NCBI GenBank assembly: GCA_016207695.1
Contig: JACQPC010000017.1
Span: 1 to 6,864, forward strand
DNA length: 6,864 nucleotides
Direction of reading: 5' to 3'
From: Candidatus Doudnabacteria bacterium
Lineage (GTDB): Bacteria; Patescibacteriota; Doudnabacteria; UBA920; O2-02-FULL-48-8
Part shown: piece after piece, positions 1 to 6,343 of the stretch
How positions within the stretch are numbered: position 1 is the stretch's first letter
How the letters are laid out: every line of letters starts with the position of its first letter
Program-made: the position numbers and the translations under genes
Notes under the pieces: generated by a model
What the model was told of the DNA's origin: nothing
Database searches by the model: none
The model's input: only the letters and a program-made list of their open reading frames with translations

Positions 1-402
1 ATGGCATTTCAAATGCTGGTATCAACCGTTTCAGCTTTTTGGTTTGTGCTTACCCAATGGCTTGCTGGGCAGTCGATAAGCGCGGCCTTAGCAGGGCCAG
101 TGGGCATTGCGGTTTTGACACGGGATGTTGCGCGCTTAGGCTTTATTTATTTACTGCAGTTTACTGCCGTGCTTTCGGTCAATTTGGCGGTGATCAACGC
201 GGTTCCGTTTCCCGCGCTTGATGGAGGCCGGATGCTGTTTTTGATCATCGAAAAAATCAGGGGCAAAAAGCTTCCGCAAAGGGCCGAACAAGTGGCTAAC
301 ACAGTCGGTTTTGCCCTGCTCCTATTGTTAATGTTGTTTGTGACAGTCAAAGATGTCAATCGCTTTGATTTGCTGGAAAGAATTAAAGGATTTTTTTCTT
401 AA
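1..402 (+). CDS. rseP: RseP/RasP-type site-2 zinc metalloprotease, C-terminal part (5' truncated)
   Basis: This is the C-terminal 133 residues of an intramembrane zinc metalloprotease of the M50B (site-2 protease) family. Such enzymes cut transmembrane anchors within the inner membrane, for example anti-sigma factors or remnant signal peptides. Visible family marks are GPVGIA (about residues 32-37), a membrane segment around 47-68, and NAVPFPALDGGR (66-77), whose LDG aspartate (D74) is the third zinc ligand. The last membrane segment is about residues 101-117, followed by a short charged tail. The HExxH zinc motif and PDZ domain precede this part in the family and would lie upstream of the window. 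The ATG at base 1 is therefore almost certainly internal rather than the start. The stop codon is separated from the proS ATG by one base, so the two genes are probably co-transcribed; rseP next to proS is a common bacterial order. The family is secure, the substrate unknown. Confidence 0.9.
   Translation: MAFQMLVSTVSAFWFVLTQWLAGQSISAALAGPVGIAVLTRDVARLGFIYLLQFTAVLSVNLAVINAVPFPALDGGRMLFLIIEKIRGKKLPQRAEQVANTVGFALLLLLMLFVTVKDVNRFDLLERIKGFFS
385..390 (+). promoter_or_regulatory. Probable Shine-Dalgarno site for proS
   Basis: AAAGGA lies inside the last codons of rseP, 13 bases before the proS ATG at 404. This is longer than the usual 5-9 base spacing, but it is the only purine-rich anti-16S-like stretch nearby and supports 404 over the in-frame ATG at 353. 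Several other genes in this window (mreB, mreC, mreD, greA) show no comparable site. Confidence 0.4.
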
Positions 403-403
403 C

Positions 404-1639
404 ATGAAGCAATCAGAATTATTTACCAAAACTTTAAGACAACCACCCAAGGATGAAGAGACCATCAATGCCCAGCTTTTGGTGCGGGCGGGGTTTGTGA
501 ACAAACTCATGGCTGGGGTTTATAGTTATTTGCCATTAGGCCTTTTGGTTTTGAAAAAAATCTCTCAAATTGTCAAAGAAGAAATGGATGCCATTGGCGG
601 GCAGGAGATTTTGATGCCATCCCTGCACCCGGCCGAGCCTTGGAAAAAAACCGGGGCCTGGGACAAAGTGGATGTGTTGTTTAAACTCAAAAGCCGTACT
701 GGCAAAGATTATGCTTTAGGCCAGAGTGAAGAAGAGGTCGTGACCCCATTGGTTATGAAGAATGTTCAAACCTATAAAGATTTGCCGGTTTCGGTGTACC
801 AGATTGGCTGGAAGTACCGCGATGAGTTGCGTTCTAAATCGGGTCTTTTGCGCGGCCGGGAATTTTTCATGAAAGATATGTATAGTTTTCACGAAGACCA
901 AAAAGATTTCGAACGCTATTATGAAATCGTCAAAAAAGCCTACTTAAAAATTCTTGAGCGCGTGGGCTTGGTGGCCAAGGTAACCGAAGCTTCCGGCGGT
1001 GGCTTTAGTGAAAAAATCTCGTATGAATTCATGGTGTTGACCGATGCCGGCGAAGATAAAATTTTATACTGCGACGTTTGTGAGTTTTGCGTCAATGAAC
1101 AAATCGCTAAAAACAAAGCGGGCGATAAGTGTCCGAAATGCGGCAAGGGTGGGCTGAACGCCGCAACTGCTTCGGAAGTCGGCAATGTTTTTGATTTAGG
1201 CCAAAAGTATGGCAAAGACTTTGGTCTGACTTTTAAGGATAAGGATAATAACAAACGTCATCCAGTCATGGGATGCTATGGCTTAGGAATATCCCGGTTA
1301 ATGGGCGTTTTGGTCGAAAAGTTCCATGATGACAAAGGAATTATTTGGCCAAAAAGCGTGTCACCGTTTGATTTTCACCTGATTAATATCGCGAAAGATC
1401 CAACGAAAGCGGATAAAATCTACGAAAGTTTACAAAGCGAGGAGCTTGCGGTATTATATGACCAAAGACAAGTGTCTGCGGGTGAAAAATTTGCCGATTC
1501 GGACCTTATCGGCATCCCTGTCAGGATTTTGGTTTCAGACAAAACTCTAATGGAAGACAGCGTGGAAATTAAAGAGCGAAAAGGCTCAAAAACACAATTA
1601 ATCAAAATAAAAAATCTTGCGGAAACCTTAAAGTCTTAA
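404..1639 (+). CDS. proS: Prolyl-tRNA synthetase, short form lacking the INS editing domain
   Basis: A 411-residue cytoplasmic class II aminoacyl-tRNA synthetase that charges tRNA-Pro with proline using ATP. Motif 1 lies around residues 63-83 (GGQEILMPSLHP). Motif 2 spans about 130-162, with YRDE at 138-141 and REFFMKDMYSF following. Motif 3 is at 289-300 (GCYGLGISRLMG, arginine 298). The C-terminal anticodon-binding domain starts near 321 and carries the conserved DQRQVSAGEKFADSDLIGIP. Full bacterial ProS is about 570 residues; the roughly 180-residue INS domain that deacylates Ala-tRNA-Pro normally sits between motifs 2 and 3. Here only a short linker remains, with C223-x2-C226 (plus C229) and C243-x2-C246, possibly a zinc knuckle. 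The start at 404 matches the family N-terminus (KQSELFTKTLRQPP); an in-frame ATG at 353 would run back over rseP and adds unrelated residues. AAAGGA at 385-390 is a plausible but distant ribosome binding site. Confidence 0.96.
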   Translation: MKQSELFTKTLRQPPKDEETINAQLLVRAGFVNKLMAGVYSYLPLGLLVLKKISQIVKEEMDAIGGQEILMPSLHPAEPWKKTGAWDKVDVLFKLKSRTGKDYALGQSEEEVVTPLVMKNVQTYKDLPVSVYQIGWKYRDELRSKSGLLRGREFFMKDMYSFHEDQKDFERYYEIVKKAYLKILERVGLVAKVTEASGGGFSEKISYEFMVLTDAGEDKILYCDVCEFCVNEQIAKNKAGDKCPKCGKGGLNAATASEVGNVFDLGQKYGKDFGLTFKDKDNNKRHPVMGCYGLGISRLMGVLVEKFHDDKGIIWPKSVSPFDFHLINIAKDPTKADKIYESLQSEELAVLYDQRQVSAGEKFADSDLIGIPVRILVSDKTLMEDSVEIKERKGSKTQLIKIKNLAETLKS

Positions 1640-1652
1640 TCAAATATAATAA

Positions 1653-2711
1653 ATGCCCGTCCTGGATGCTGTTTACGGCAAATTTTCAAAAGATATAGGG
1701 ATTGATTTGGGAACCGCCAATACTCTTGTCTATGTTGCTGGCAAGGGTATTGTTATTAATGAGCCTTCAGTGGTGGCGATTAATCAAAAAACCAAGCAGA
1801 TCTTGGCCATCGGCGATGAAGCCAAAAGAATGGTCGGGCGAACACCCGGGCATATCGTAGCCCACCGGCCGCTGACTGACGGCGTAATTTCGGATTTTGA
1901 AGTCACCGAGCAGATGCTGCGATATTTTATTGAGAAGGTCAACCAAGCCGTGTTTGGGTTTTTGTCGCGGCCCCGAGTCGTGATCGGCATACCTTCCGGG
2001 GTGACAGAAGTCGAAAAACGGGCTGTGCAGGACGCCACTTTAAATGCCGGGGCTAGAACCGCTTTTCTAATTGAAGAGCCAATGGCCGCAGCCATTGGCG
2101 CCAGACTGCCGATTCAGGATCCTACAGGCTCTTTGATTGTTGATATAGGTGGGGGAACTTCGGAGATCGCGGTAATTTCCTTGGGCGGGATCGTGATTTC
2201 CAAAAGCATCCGAATCGCCGGCGATGAAATGAATGAAAACATTATTCAGTTCGCCCGCGATGAGTTCAACCTGCTTTTAGGTGAGCGCACGGCGGAAGAA
2301 GTTAAAATCAAAATTGGCTCGGCCTCTCCCATTAAGGAAAAAATGAAAGCACAAATCAGGGGCCGTGATCTAGTGACTGGTTTGCCCAAAGAAGTCACGG
2401 TAACGGATGATCAGATACGCTCGGCGCTTCAAAGATCCGTGCGGGTCATTGTCAACAATATCAAAGCCGCGGTGGAGGAAACTCCTCCGGAGCTGGTGGC
2501 TGACATTATGGAAAAAGGCATTACCTTGGCTGGCGGCGGAGCACTCCTGCGCGGATTGGATCAGTTAGTTGCCCAAGAAACCCAGATGCCCGTGATGGTG
2601 GCTGATGACCCTTTAACTGCAGTAGTCCGGGGAGCCGGCATCGTTTTGGAAGATATTGAGAATCTTAAGGACGTTTTGGTCATTACGGAGTTTGAACAAA
2701 TTCCAAGATGA
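1653..2711 (+). CDS. mreB: Rod shape-determining protein MreB (bacterial actin)
   Basis: A 352-residue actin-family ATPase, close to the usual length of about 340-350. It polymerises under the inner membrane and positions the wall-elongation machinery. The actin ATP-binding signatures are all present: phosphate-1 loop DIGIDLGTANT (14-24), the connecting region with EEPMAAAIGA (141-150), phosphate-2 loop LIVDIGGGTSE (161-171) and the adenosine loop ITLAGGGALLRG (290-301). IGIPSGVTEVEKRA (111-124) and GERTAEEVKIKIGSA (210-224) are also typical of MreB. The N-terminus before DIGIDLG is 13 residues, similar to characterised MreBs, where it forms a membrane-binding amphipathic segment. The ATG at 1653 follows the proS stop by 13 bases in an AT-rich gap with no clear ribosome binding site, so translation may be coupled to proS. 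The stop overlaps the mreC start (ATGA). Nothing suggests the sequence is degenerate. Confidence 0.97.
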   Translation: MPVLDAVYGKFSKDIGIDLGTANTLVYVAGKGIVINEPSVVAINQKTKQILAIGDEAKRMVGRTPGHIVAHRPLTDGVISDFEVTEQMLRYFIEKVNQAVFGFLSRPRVVIGIPSGVTEVEKRAVQDATLNAGARTAFLIEEPMAAAIGARLPIQDPTGSLIVDIGGGTSEIAVISLGGIVISKSIRIAGDEMNENIIQFARDEFNLLLGERTAEEVKIKIGSASPIKEKMKAQIRGRDLVTGLPKEVTVTDDQIRSALQRSVRVIVNNIKAAVEETPPELVADIMEKGITLAGGGALLRGLDQLVAQETQMPVMVADDPLTAVVRGAGIVLEDIENLKDVLVITEFEQIPR

Positions 2712-3511
2712 TCAGATTCTTCTATACCAAAACTTTTATCCGTTTATTTGTCCTGTTTGCGTGCATAGCGCTTTTGATTATTCTTGACCAAACGGGGATT
2801 TTGGGGATTGGCAAAACAGCCTTTGTCAAAACCTACGGCGCTGCAGCTAACAAATCCGCATCAGCTGCCAGCAGCATTAAAGAATTATTTGCCGTTTTTT
2901 TTACGATAAAAAATTTGGTTTCAGAAAACTCCGTCCTTAACCAAAAAATCGATGAGCTTTCTTTTGAAAATGCGAGGCTGCAGTCTGCCAAGATAGAGAA
3001 TTCTGCCCTGCGCCGTGCGCTGAACTTTGAAGAAATTTCCGACTTCACTACTGTGCCGGTTGAAGTTCTAACTTCCGACCCTACCGGATTTTCGCAGATT
3101 ATTACGGTGAATAAAGGTTCTGCCGCCGAACTTACGGAAGGGAGCGCGGTTATAGCCGCCCCCGGGCTGTTGGTTGGGAAGGTCTCAAGGGTTTTTAATT
3201 CTTATTCAGAAGTGACCTTGATTACCGACCCTTCTATATTAGTCAATGCCGAGGTTGCGGAATCGGGAGCAACTGGCCTGGTCCGCGGAGAGCACGGCTT
3301 AGCATTGACGTTTGGGCTAGTGACGCAGAACGAGGTTATCAAGGTGCAGGATAGGGTGGTTACTTCCGGCTCATCAGGTGATTTTCCCAAGGGGCTTTTG
3401 ATCGGTGAAATTTTTTCTGTCCGCTCGGGGCAATCGCAGCTGTTTCAGGAAGCTTTTATCTCGCCAGCCGCGGATTTAAAGCGCCTTAAATTTTTATTCG
3501 TCGTCAAATGA
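2708..3511 (+). CDS. mreC: Rod shape-determining protein MreC
   Basis: A 267-residue bitopic membrane protein that links cytoplasmic MreB to periplasmic PBP2 and promotes the active state of the elongasome. A single membrane helix lies at about 11-27 after a short basic N-terminus. A probable coiled coil follows at about 68-107 (NSVLNQKIDELSFENARLQ), then the beta-rich MreC domain. Typical features of that domain are ITVNKGSAAELTEGSAVIA (about 132-150), GLLVGKVSRV (153-162), VVTSGSSGDFPKGLLIGEI (217-235) and the closing PAADLKRLKFLFVV (253-266). Length is at the short end for MreC, with no extended C-terminal tail. The ATG overlaps the mreB stop as ATGA and there is no obvious Shine-Dalgarno, indicating translational coupling. 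Its stop again overlaps the mreD start. Identification rests on both the domain pattern and the mreB-C-D order. Confidence 0.93.
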   Translation: MIRFFYTKTFIRLFVLFACIALLIILDQTGILGIGKTAFVKTYGAAANKSASAASSIKELFAVFFTIKNLVSENSVLNQKIDELSFENARLQSAKIENSALRRALNFEEISDFTTVPVEVLTSDPTGFSQIITVNKGSAAELTEGSAVIAAPGLLVGKVSRVFNSYSEVTLITDPSILVNAEVAESGATGLVRGEHGLALTFGLVTQNEVIKVQDRVVTSGSSGDFPKGLLIGEIFSVRSGQSQLFQEAFISPAADLKRLKFLFVVK

Positions 3512-3999
3512 TCAATAAATGGCTATTTTTATTTTTTTTCGTTTCAGCGCTGGCTGTCTTGCAGGCAGGGTTGAGGCAAATCTCCTGGCTTACAGGTTTT
3601 AATATAATTGTAGTGTTTGCTATAGTCACAGTGCTGCGGGCGGATTACAAAGAAACTGCGTTTATAGTCATCTTGTCTGGTTTGATTTTGGATTTTTATT
3701 CAGGATTGCCCGACGGAATATTGACCTTAAGCCTCATTATCACAGCTTATCTCGTTTTCATTCTTTCACGTTCTTTGCTGGAGCCCTACAGCGGCTTGGC
3801 TGTATTGTTTGCCTTAACTATAGCAGGTATTTTGTGTTTTAATTTATTAGTTTGGCTTTTGTCCTGGATGATTTCTTCCTATTCTTTCGCGGTCGTTGCG
3901 AAGATTTTGGCAGAAATAATTACAACTATAGTTTTAGTGCCGGCCGCAGTTTGGTTTTTTGAGTTAAAGAATAAAATATGGACCCATTTCGCGAATTGA
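3508..3999 (+). CDS. mreD: Rod shape-determining protein MreD
   Basis: A very hydrophobic protein of 163 residues, the normal size for MreD, an integral inner-membrane component of the elongasome that works with MreC. Roughly five membrane segments are visible, at about 4-20, 32-48, 52-90 (one or two passes), 95-118 and 125-150. The family mark is GLILDFYSGLPDGILTLSL around residues 58-76, corresponding to the DxxSGxPxG loop common in MreD. Sequence conservation in this family is low, so position between mreC and PBP2 is an important part of the evidence. The start overlaps the mreC stop (ATGA). The last 22 bases overlap the start of the PBP2 gene in another frame. There is no visible ribosome binding site; coupling to mreC translation is the likely mode of initiation. 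Confidence 0.9.
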   Translation: MINKWLFLFFFVSALAVLQAGLRQISWLTGFNIIVVFAIVTVLRADYKETAFIVILSGLILDFYSGLPDGILTLSLIITAYLVFILSRSLLEPYSGLAVLFALTIAGILCFNLLVWLLSWMISSYSFAVVAKILAEIITTIVLVPAAVWFFELKNKIWTHFAN

Positions 4000-5864
4000 A
4001 TTACTTAAACAAGCCCATTGATCGAGGCAAAGACTTGGGCTTTGATGAAACTTATCTTGACGCGCTCAATCAAACTGGCCAGGTTTTTGAAGAGGAGCGA
4101 GAAGTTTTAAATTATCGCGCTTTGGGGACATGCCTTTTAGTTGTATTTTTAATATTGGCCGGAAGAGTTTTATATCTGCAGACAGTGCGGGGTGAAGAAT
4201 ACCGCGATCTCGCGGAAGGCAACAAATTGAGGGTTCAGTATTTGTTGGCTCCGCGCGGATTAATCCTAGACAGAGCAGGAAAAACCATAGTCGGCAATAT
4301 CCCCAGCTTCGAGCTGACCGTGGTTCCTTCTTCTTTGCCGCAGGGCCAGCAGTATGAAGAGGTCTTAGGCGAGATAAGCAAAGTTACCGGAAAGACTGTA
4401 GACGAGCTTAAAGCTGTCATTGATCAGACACAAAAAGATTCCGTTCAGCCGCAAACAGTCTTGGAGGATCTGCCAAAGGATCAAGCATTGACACTCGTAA
4501 GCAGGATATCGCGATTGCCTGGCCTTGGTGTGCAGGATAGTCCAATTAGGGATTATAAGGATCCTTTGGTTTTTGCCCATCTTACCGGATACACCGGTAA
4601 AATCACCAAGCAGGAATTGGAGGGGGCTGCAAGCAAAAATTATTTGATCAATGACTACATTGGAAAAACCGGCTTGGAGGCTTATTATGAAGATTATTTG
4701 CGCGGCATCCCTGGCCAGAAGCAAATAGAAATCGACGCCCGAGGAGAGGTTCGCGGCGATATGCGACAGATTCCAGCTCAACCCGGCCGCAATATTAAGA
4801 CCAATATTGATTATGATCTTCAAAAAATCATATATGACAGTTTGGTTAAGGTAATGAGCCGGGGACGGGCAAAGAAAGCAGCGGCTGTGGCGACCAATCC
4901 TCAAACTGGCGAAGTTTTGGCGTTAATCAGTCTGCCTTCCTATGACGGGAACATGTTTGCCCGCGGAATCACTCCCAAAGAATATCAATCCCTTCTTTCC
5001 GACCCCAATCTGCCTCTTTTGAATAGGGCCTTGTCGGGAACTTATCCGCCGGGATCGACAGTAAAGCCCATGTTGGCAGTAGCAGCACTGACTGAAGGGA
5101 CAATCACTCCGCAAACCAAGATCTTGGACGATGGAGTAATTAGAATTGGGAATTTTACTTTTTATGGATATGATCCAAAGGGTTTGGGATTAATGGATGT
5201 TTATTCTGCGATCGCGCGTTCGTCTGACATATTTTTCTATACCGTAGGCGGCGGCAACCCTAAAAGTCCGGTTCAAGGATTAGGGCCGGAGAAATTGGCA
5301 GAATGGTATCGAAAATTTCATTTGGGCCAAGCCTTAGGCATTGATCTGCCCTCCGAAAAAGATGGGTTAGTTCCTGATCCCGATTGGAAGCAGCAAGTCA
5401 AAAAAGAACAGTGGTTTCTGGGAAATACCTATCATATTTCAATTGGGCAAGGAGATCTTCTGGCAACACCCCTGCAAGTTAATAGTTGGACCGCAACCAT
5501 AGCCAACGGGGGCAAAATTATGGAGCCGCATATTTTGTTGGAAAAAGACTCTAAGGTTTTGGCAGAGAATTTTTTTGATCCCAAATGGGTCAAAGCTGCC
5601 CAAGACGGCATGCGGCAGGCAGTAACCGCGGGTTCCGCCCGCTCCCTAAACAGTCTGCCTATCGAGGTTTCTGGAAAAACCGGCACGGCGCAGTTTGATG
5701 CCCGCAATCTTTCGCGCACGCACGCCTGGTTTACATCTTACGCGCCCAGCAATGACCCTAAGATTGCTCTTACGGTTTTGGTCGAGTCAGGGGGCGAGGG
5801 CAGTTCAGTGGCCGCGCCTGTTGCTAGGGAAGTTTACGAATGGTGGGCCGCAAATCGAAACTAA
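3978..5864 (+). CDS. mrdA: Penicillin-binding protein 2, class B peptidoglycan transpeptidase
   Basis: A 628-residue monofunctional DD-transpeptidase that cross-links peptidoglycan during elongation; it is anchored in the inner membrane with the catalytic domain outside. A membrane helix lies at about 48-69. Next comes the class B PBP dimerisation/pedestal region, with APRGLILDR at 91-99 and IGKTGLEAYYEDYLRG at 228-242. The transpeptidase domain runs from about 298 to the end. Catalytic motifs are complete: STVK with nucleophile S360 and K363 (in GTYPPGSTVKP), SSD at 415-417 and KTGT at 567-570. WFLGNTYHISIGQGDLLATPLQ (479-500) is the usual PBP2 stretch. Unusual is a cytoplasmic N-terminus of about 47 mostly polar, acidic residues, longer than in E. 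coli PBP2. The ATG overlaps mreD by 22 bases; no later in-frame ATG exists before the membrane helix. PBP2 is preferred over the septal PBP3/FtsI because of the mreBCD context. Confidence 0.93.
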   Translation: MDPFRELNYLNKPIDRGKDLGFDETYLDALNQTGQVFEEEREVLNYRALGTCLLVVFLILAGRVLYLQTVRGEEYRDLAEGNKLRVQYLLAPRGLILDRAGKTIVGNIPSFELTVVPSSLPQGQQYEEVLGEISKVTGKTVDELKAVIDQTQKDSVQPQTVLEDLPKDQALTLVSRISRLPGLGVQDSPIRDYKDPLVFAHLTGYTGKITKQELEGAASKNYLINDYIGKTGLEAYYEDYLRGIPGQKQIEIDARGEVRGDMRQIPAQPGRNIKTNIDYDLQKIIYDSLVKVMSRGRAKKAAAVATNPQTGEVLALISLPSYDGNMFARGITPKEYQSLLSDPNLPLLNRALSGTYPPGSTVKPMLAVAALTEGTITPQTKILDDGVIRIGNFTFYGYDPKGLGLMDVYSAIARSSDIFFYTVGGGNPKSPVQGLGPEKLAEWYRKFHLGQALGIDLPSEKDGLVPDPDWKQQVKKEQWFLGNTYHISIGQGDLLATPLQVNSWTATIANGGKIMEPHILLEKDSKVLAENFFDPKWVKAAQDGMRQAVTAGSARSLNSLPIEVSGKTGTAQFDARNLSRTHAWFTSYAPSNDPKIALTVLVESGGEGSSVAAPVAREVYEWWAANRN

Positions 5865-5866
5865 TT

Positions 5867-5887
5867 TTTTGACTTTTGCATTTTGAA
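5867..5887 (+). repeat. Three tandem degenerate TTTTGNN heptads
   Basis: Just after the PBP2 stop, the heptamers TTTTGAC, TTTTGCA and TTTTGAA follow each other without gaps, and a decayed partial unit (TTGCTAA) follows. The array fills nearly half of the 50-base spacer before the DUF1003 gene. It could be low-complexity spacer sequence, upstream promoter DNA, or a remnant of a short intergenic repeat. The periodicity is visible in the sequence; any function is unknown. Confidence 0.55.
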
Positions 5888-5897
5888 TTGCTAATGT
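5869..5897 (+). promoter_or_regulatory. Weak candidate sigma-70-type promoter for the DUF1003 gene
   Basis: A -35-like TTGACT (5869-5874, five of six consensus bases) is followed after 17 bases by TAATGT (5892-5897, three of six). Transcription would begin near 5904, about 11 bases before the ATG. The -35 box falls inside the TTTTGNN heptads, so chance resemblance in T-rich DNA is quite possible. It is the only spacer in the gene row large enough for a promoter outside coding sequence. Confidence 0.28.
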
Positions 5898-5914
5898 ATT
5901 AAGCGAGAACAATC

Positions 5915-6331
5915 ATGTCTCGAAACCTAAATAAGCTTCACGAAGAAAAATTGACTCGGGGGGATCGCATGGCTGACCGAGTCGCTGATCTTTTGGGCAG
6001 CTGGACATTTATATTATGCACGGCGGGTCTTCTGCTGGCTTGGGTTTTTGTCAACATTCTGGCTTATGAATTTCGCTGGGATCCGTACCCCTTTATTTTA
6101 CTTAATTTGTTTTTATCTGTCGCCGCCGCTGTGGAAGCGCCAATTATTTTGATGAGCCAAAACCGGATGGAAGAAAAAGATCGCCTGCGAGCGGAGCTTG
6201 ATTTTGAAACCAACGTCAAAGCCGAGAAGGAAATTGAGGAAGTTAAGCGGCAATTAATCGAGATCAAAACCTTGCTTGAAGCAAAAAACCCGGGAAAAAA
6301 GAAGTTGACAAGCCCAAGGCCTAGGATGTAA
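5915..6331 (+). CDS. DUF1003 family small membrane protein
   Basis: A 138-residue protein matching the DUF1003 family, whose biochemical role is not established. The order is typical: a charged N-terminus with GDRMADRVADLLGSWTFI (16-33), a first membrane helix at about 31-49, a short loop with WDPYPFILLNLFLSV (55-69), and a second helix at about 59-79. Next comes the near-invariant APIILMSQNRMEEKDRLRAE (75-94), then a cytoplasmic helical tail rich in Glu and Lys (about 97-124, likely coiled coil), ending in a basic segment (NPGKKK...RPRM). The two helices with both charged ends suggest an inner-membrane protein with N- and C-termini in the cytoplasm. The start at 5915 is preferred to the internal ATG (M19), because the GDRxADRVA region before M19 is part of the family. 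It lies 50 bases after PBP2 and 12 before greA. No functional link with cell-wall synthesis can be claimed from position alone. Confidence 0.88.
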   Translation: MSRNLNKLHEEKLTRGDRMADRVADLLGSWTFILCTAGLLLAWVFVNILAYEFRWDPYPFILLNLFLSVAAAVEAPIILMSQNRMEEKDRLRAELDFETNVKAEKEIEEVKRQLIEIKTLLEAKNPGKKKLTSPRPRM

Positions 6332-6334
6332 GAT
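6305..6334 (+). promoter_or_regulatory. Candidate promoter for greA inside the 3' end of the DUF1003 gene
   Basis: A perfect -35 consensus TTGACA (6305-6310) is followed after 18 bases by TAAGAT (6329-6334, four of six bases; it begins at the DUF1003 TAA stop). The predicted start near 6341 lies about three bases before the greA ATG, which would give an almost leaderless message. This fits the absence of a well-placed Shine-Dalgarno sequence before greA: the nearest AGGA is 17 bases away. It is a pattern match only; read-through from upstream remains possible. Confidence 0.4.
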
Positions 6335-6343
6335 TTTGGCAAT

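Noticed and set aside
1..402. A complete small membrane protein beginning at the ATG at base 1
   Set aside because: The sequence matches the C-terminal portion of RseP including the LDG zinc-ligand motif, which has no meaning without the upstream HExxH helix. The window edge most likely cuts the gene.
353..403. Upstream in-frame ATG that would extend ProS by 17 residues
   Set aside because: The extra residues would be read from the rseP end in another frame and do not resemble ProS. The ATG at 404 gives the normal family N-terminus.
1645..1650. Perfect TATAAT box just before mreB
   Set aside because: A start from this -10 would fall near 1657, after the mreB ATG at 1653. No -35-like box lies 16-18 bases upstream (the nearest, TTGCGG, is 22 bases away), and no later ATG would keep the MreB N-terminus. 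It is probably chance in an AT-rich gap.
2078..2099. Perfect 9-bp hairpin GCCAATGGC/GCCATTGGC with a 4-base loop inside mreB
   Set aside because: It encodes the conserved MreB segment EPMAAAIGA, so the symmetry follows from the codons of a conserved motif. No T-tract follows and there is no reason to infer a terminator or operator.
4582..4600. 7-bp inverted repeat TTACCGG/CCGGTAA in the PBP2 gene
   Set aside because: Short, within coding sequence, and expected by chance in a sequence of this length.
4365..4904. Open reading frame of 179 codons on the minus strand inside the PBP2 gene
   Set aside because: It lies wholly opposite conserved PBP2 coding sequence, has no recognisable domain, and its residue mix looks like the reverse reading of a real gene. 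The other minus-strand frames (for example 940-1254, 1784-2095, 6254-6592) were rejected for the same reason.
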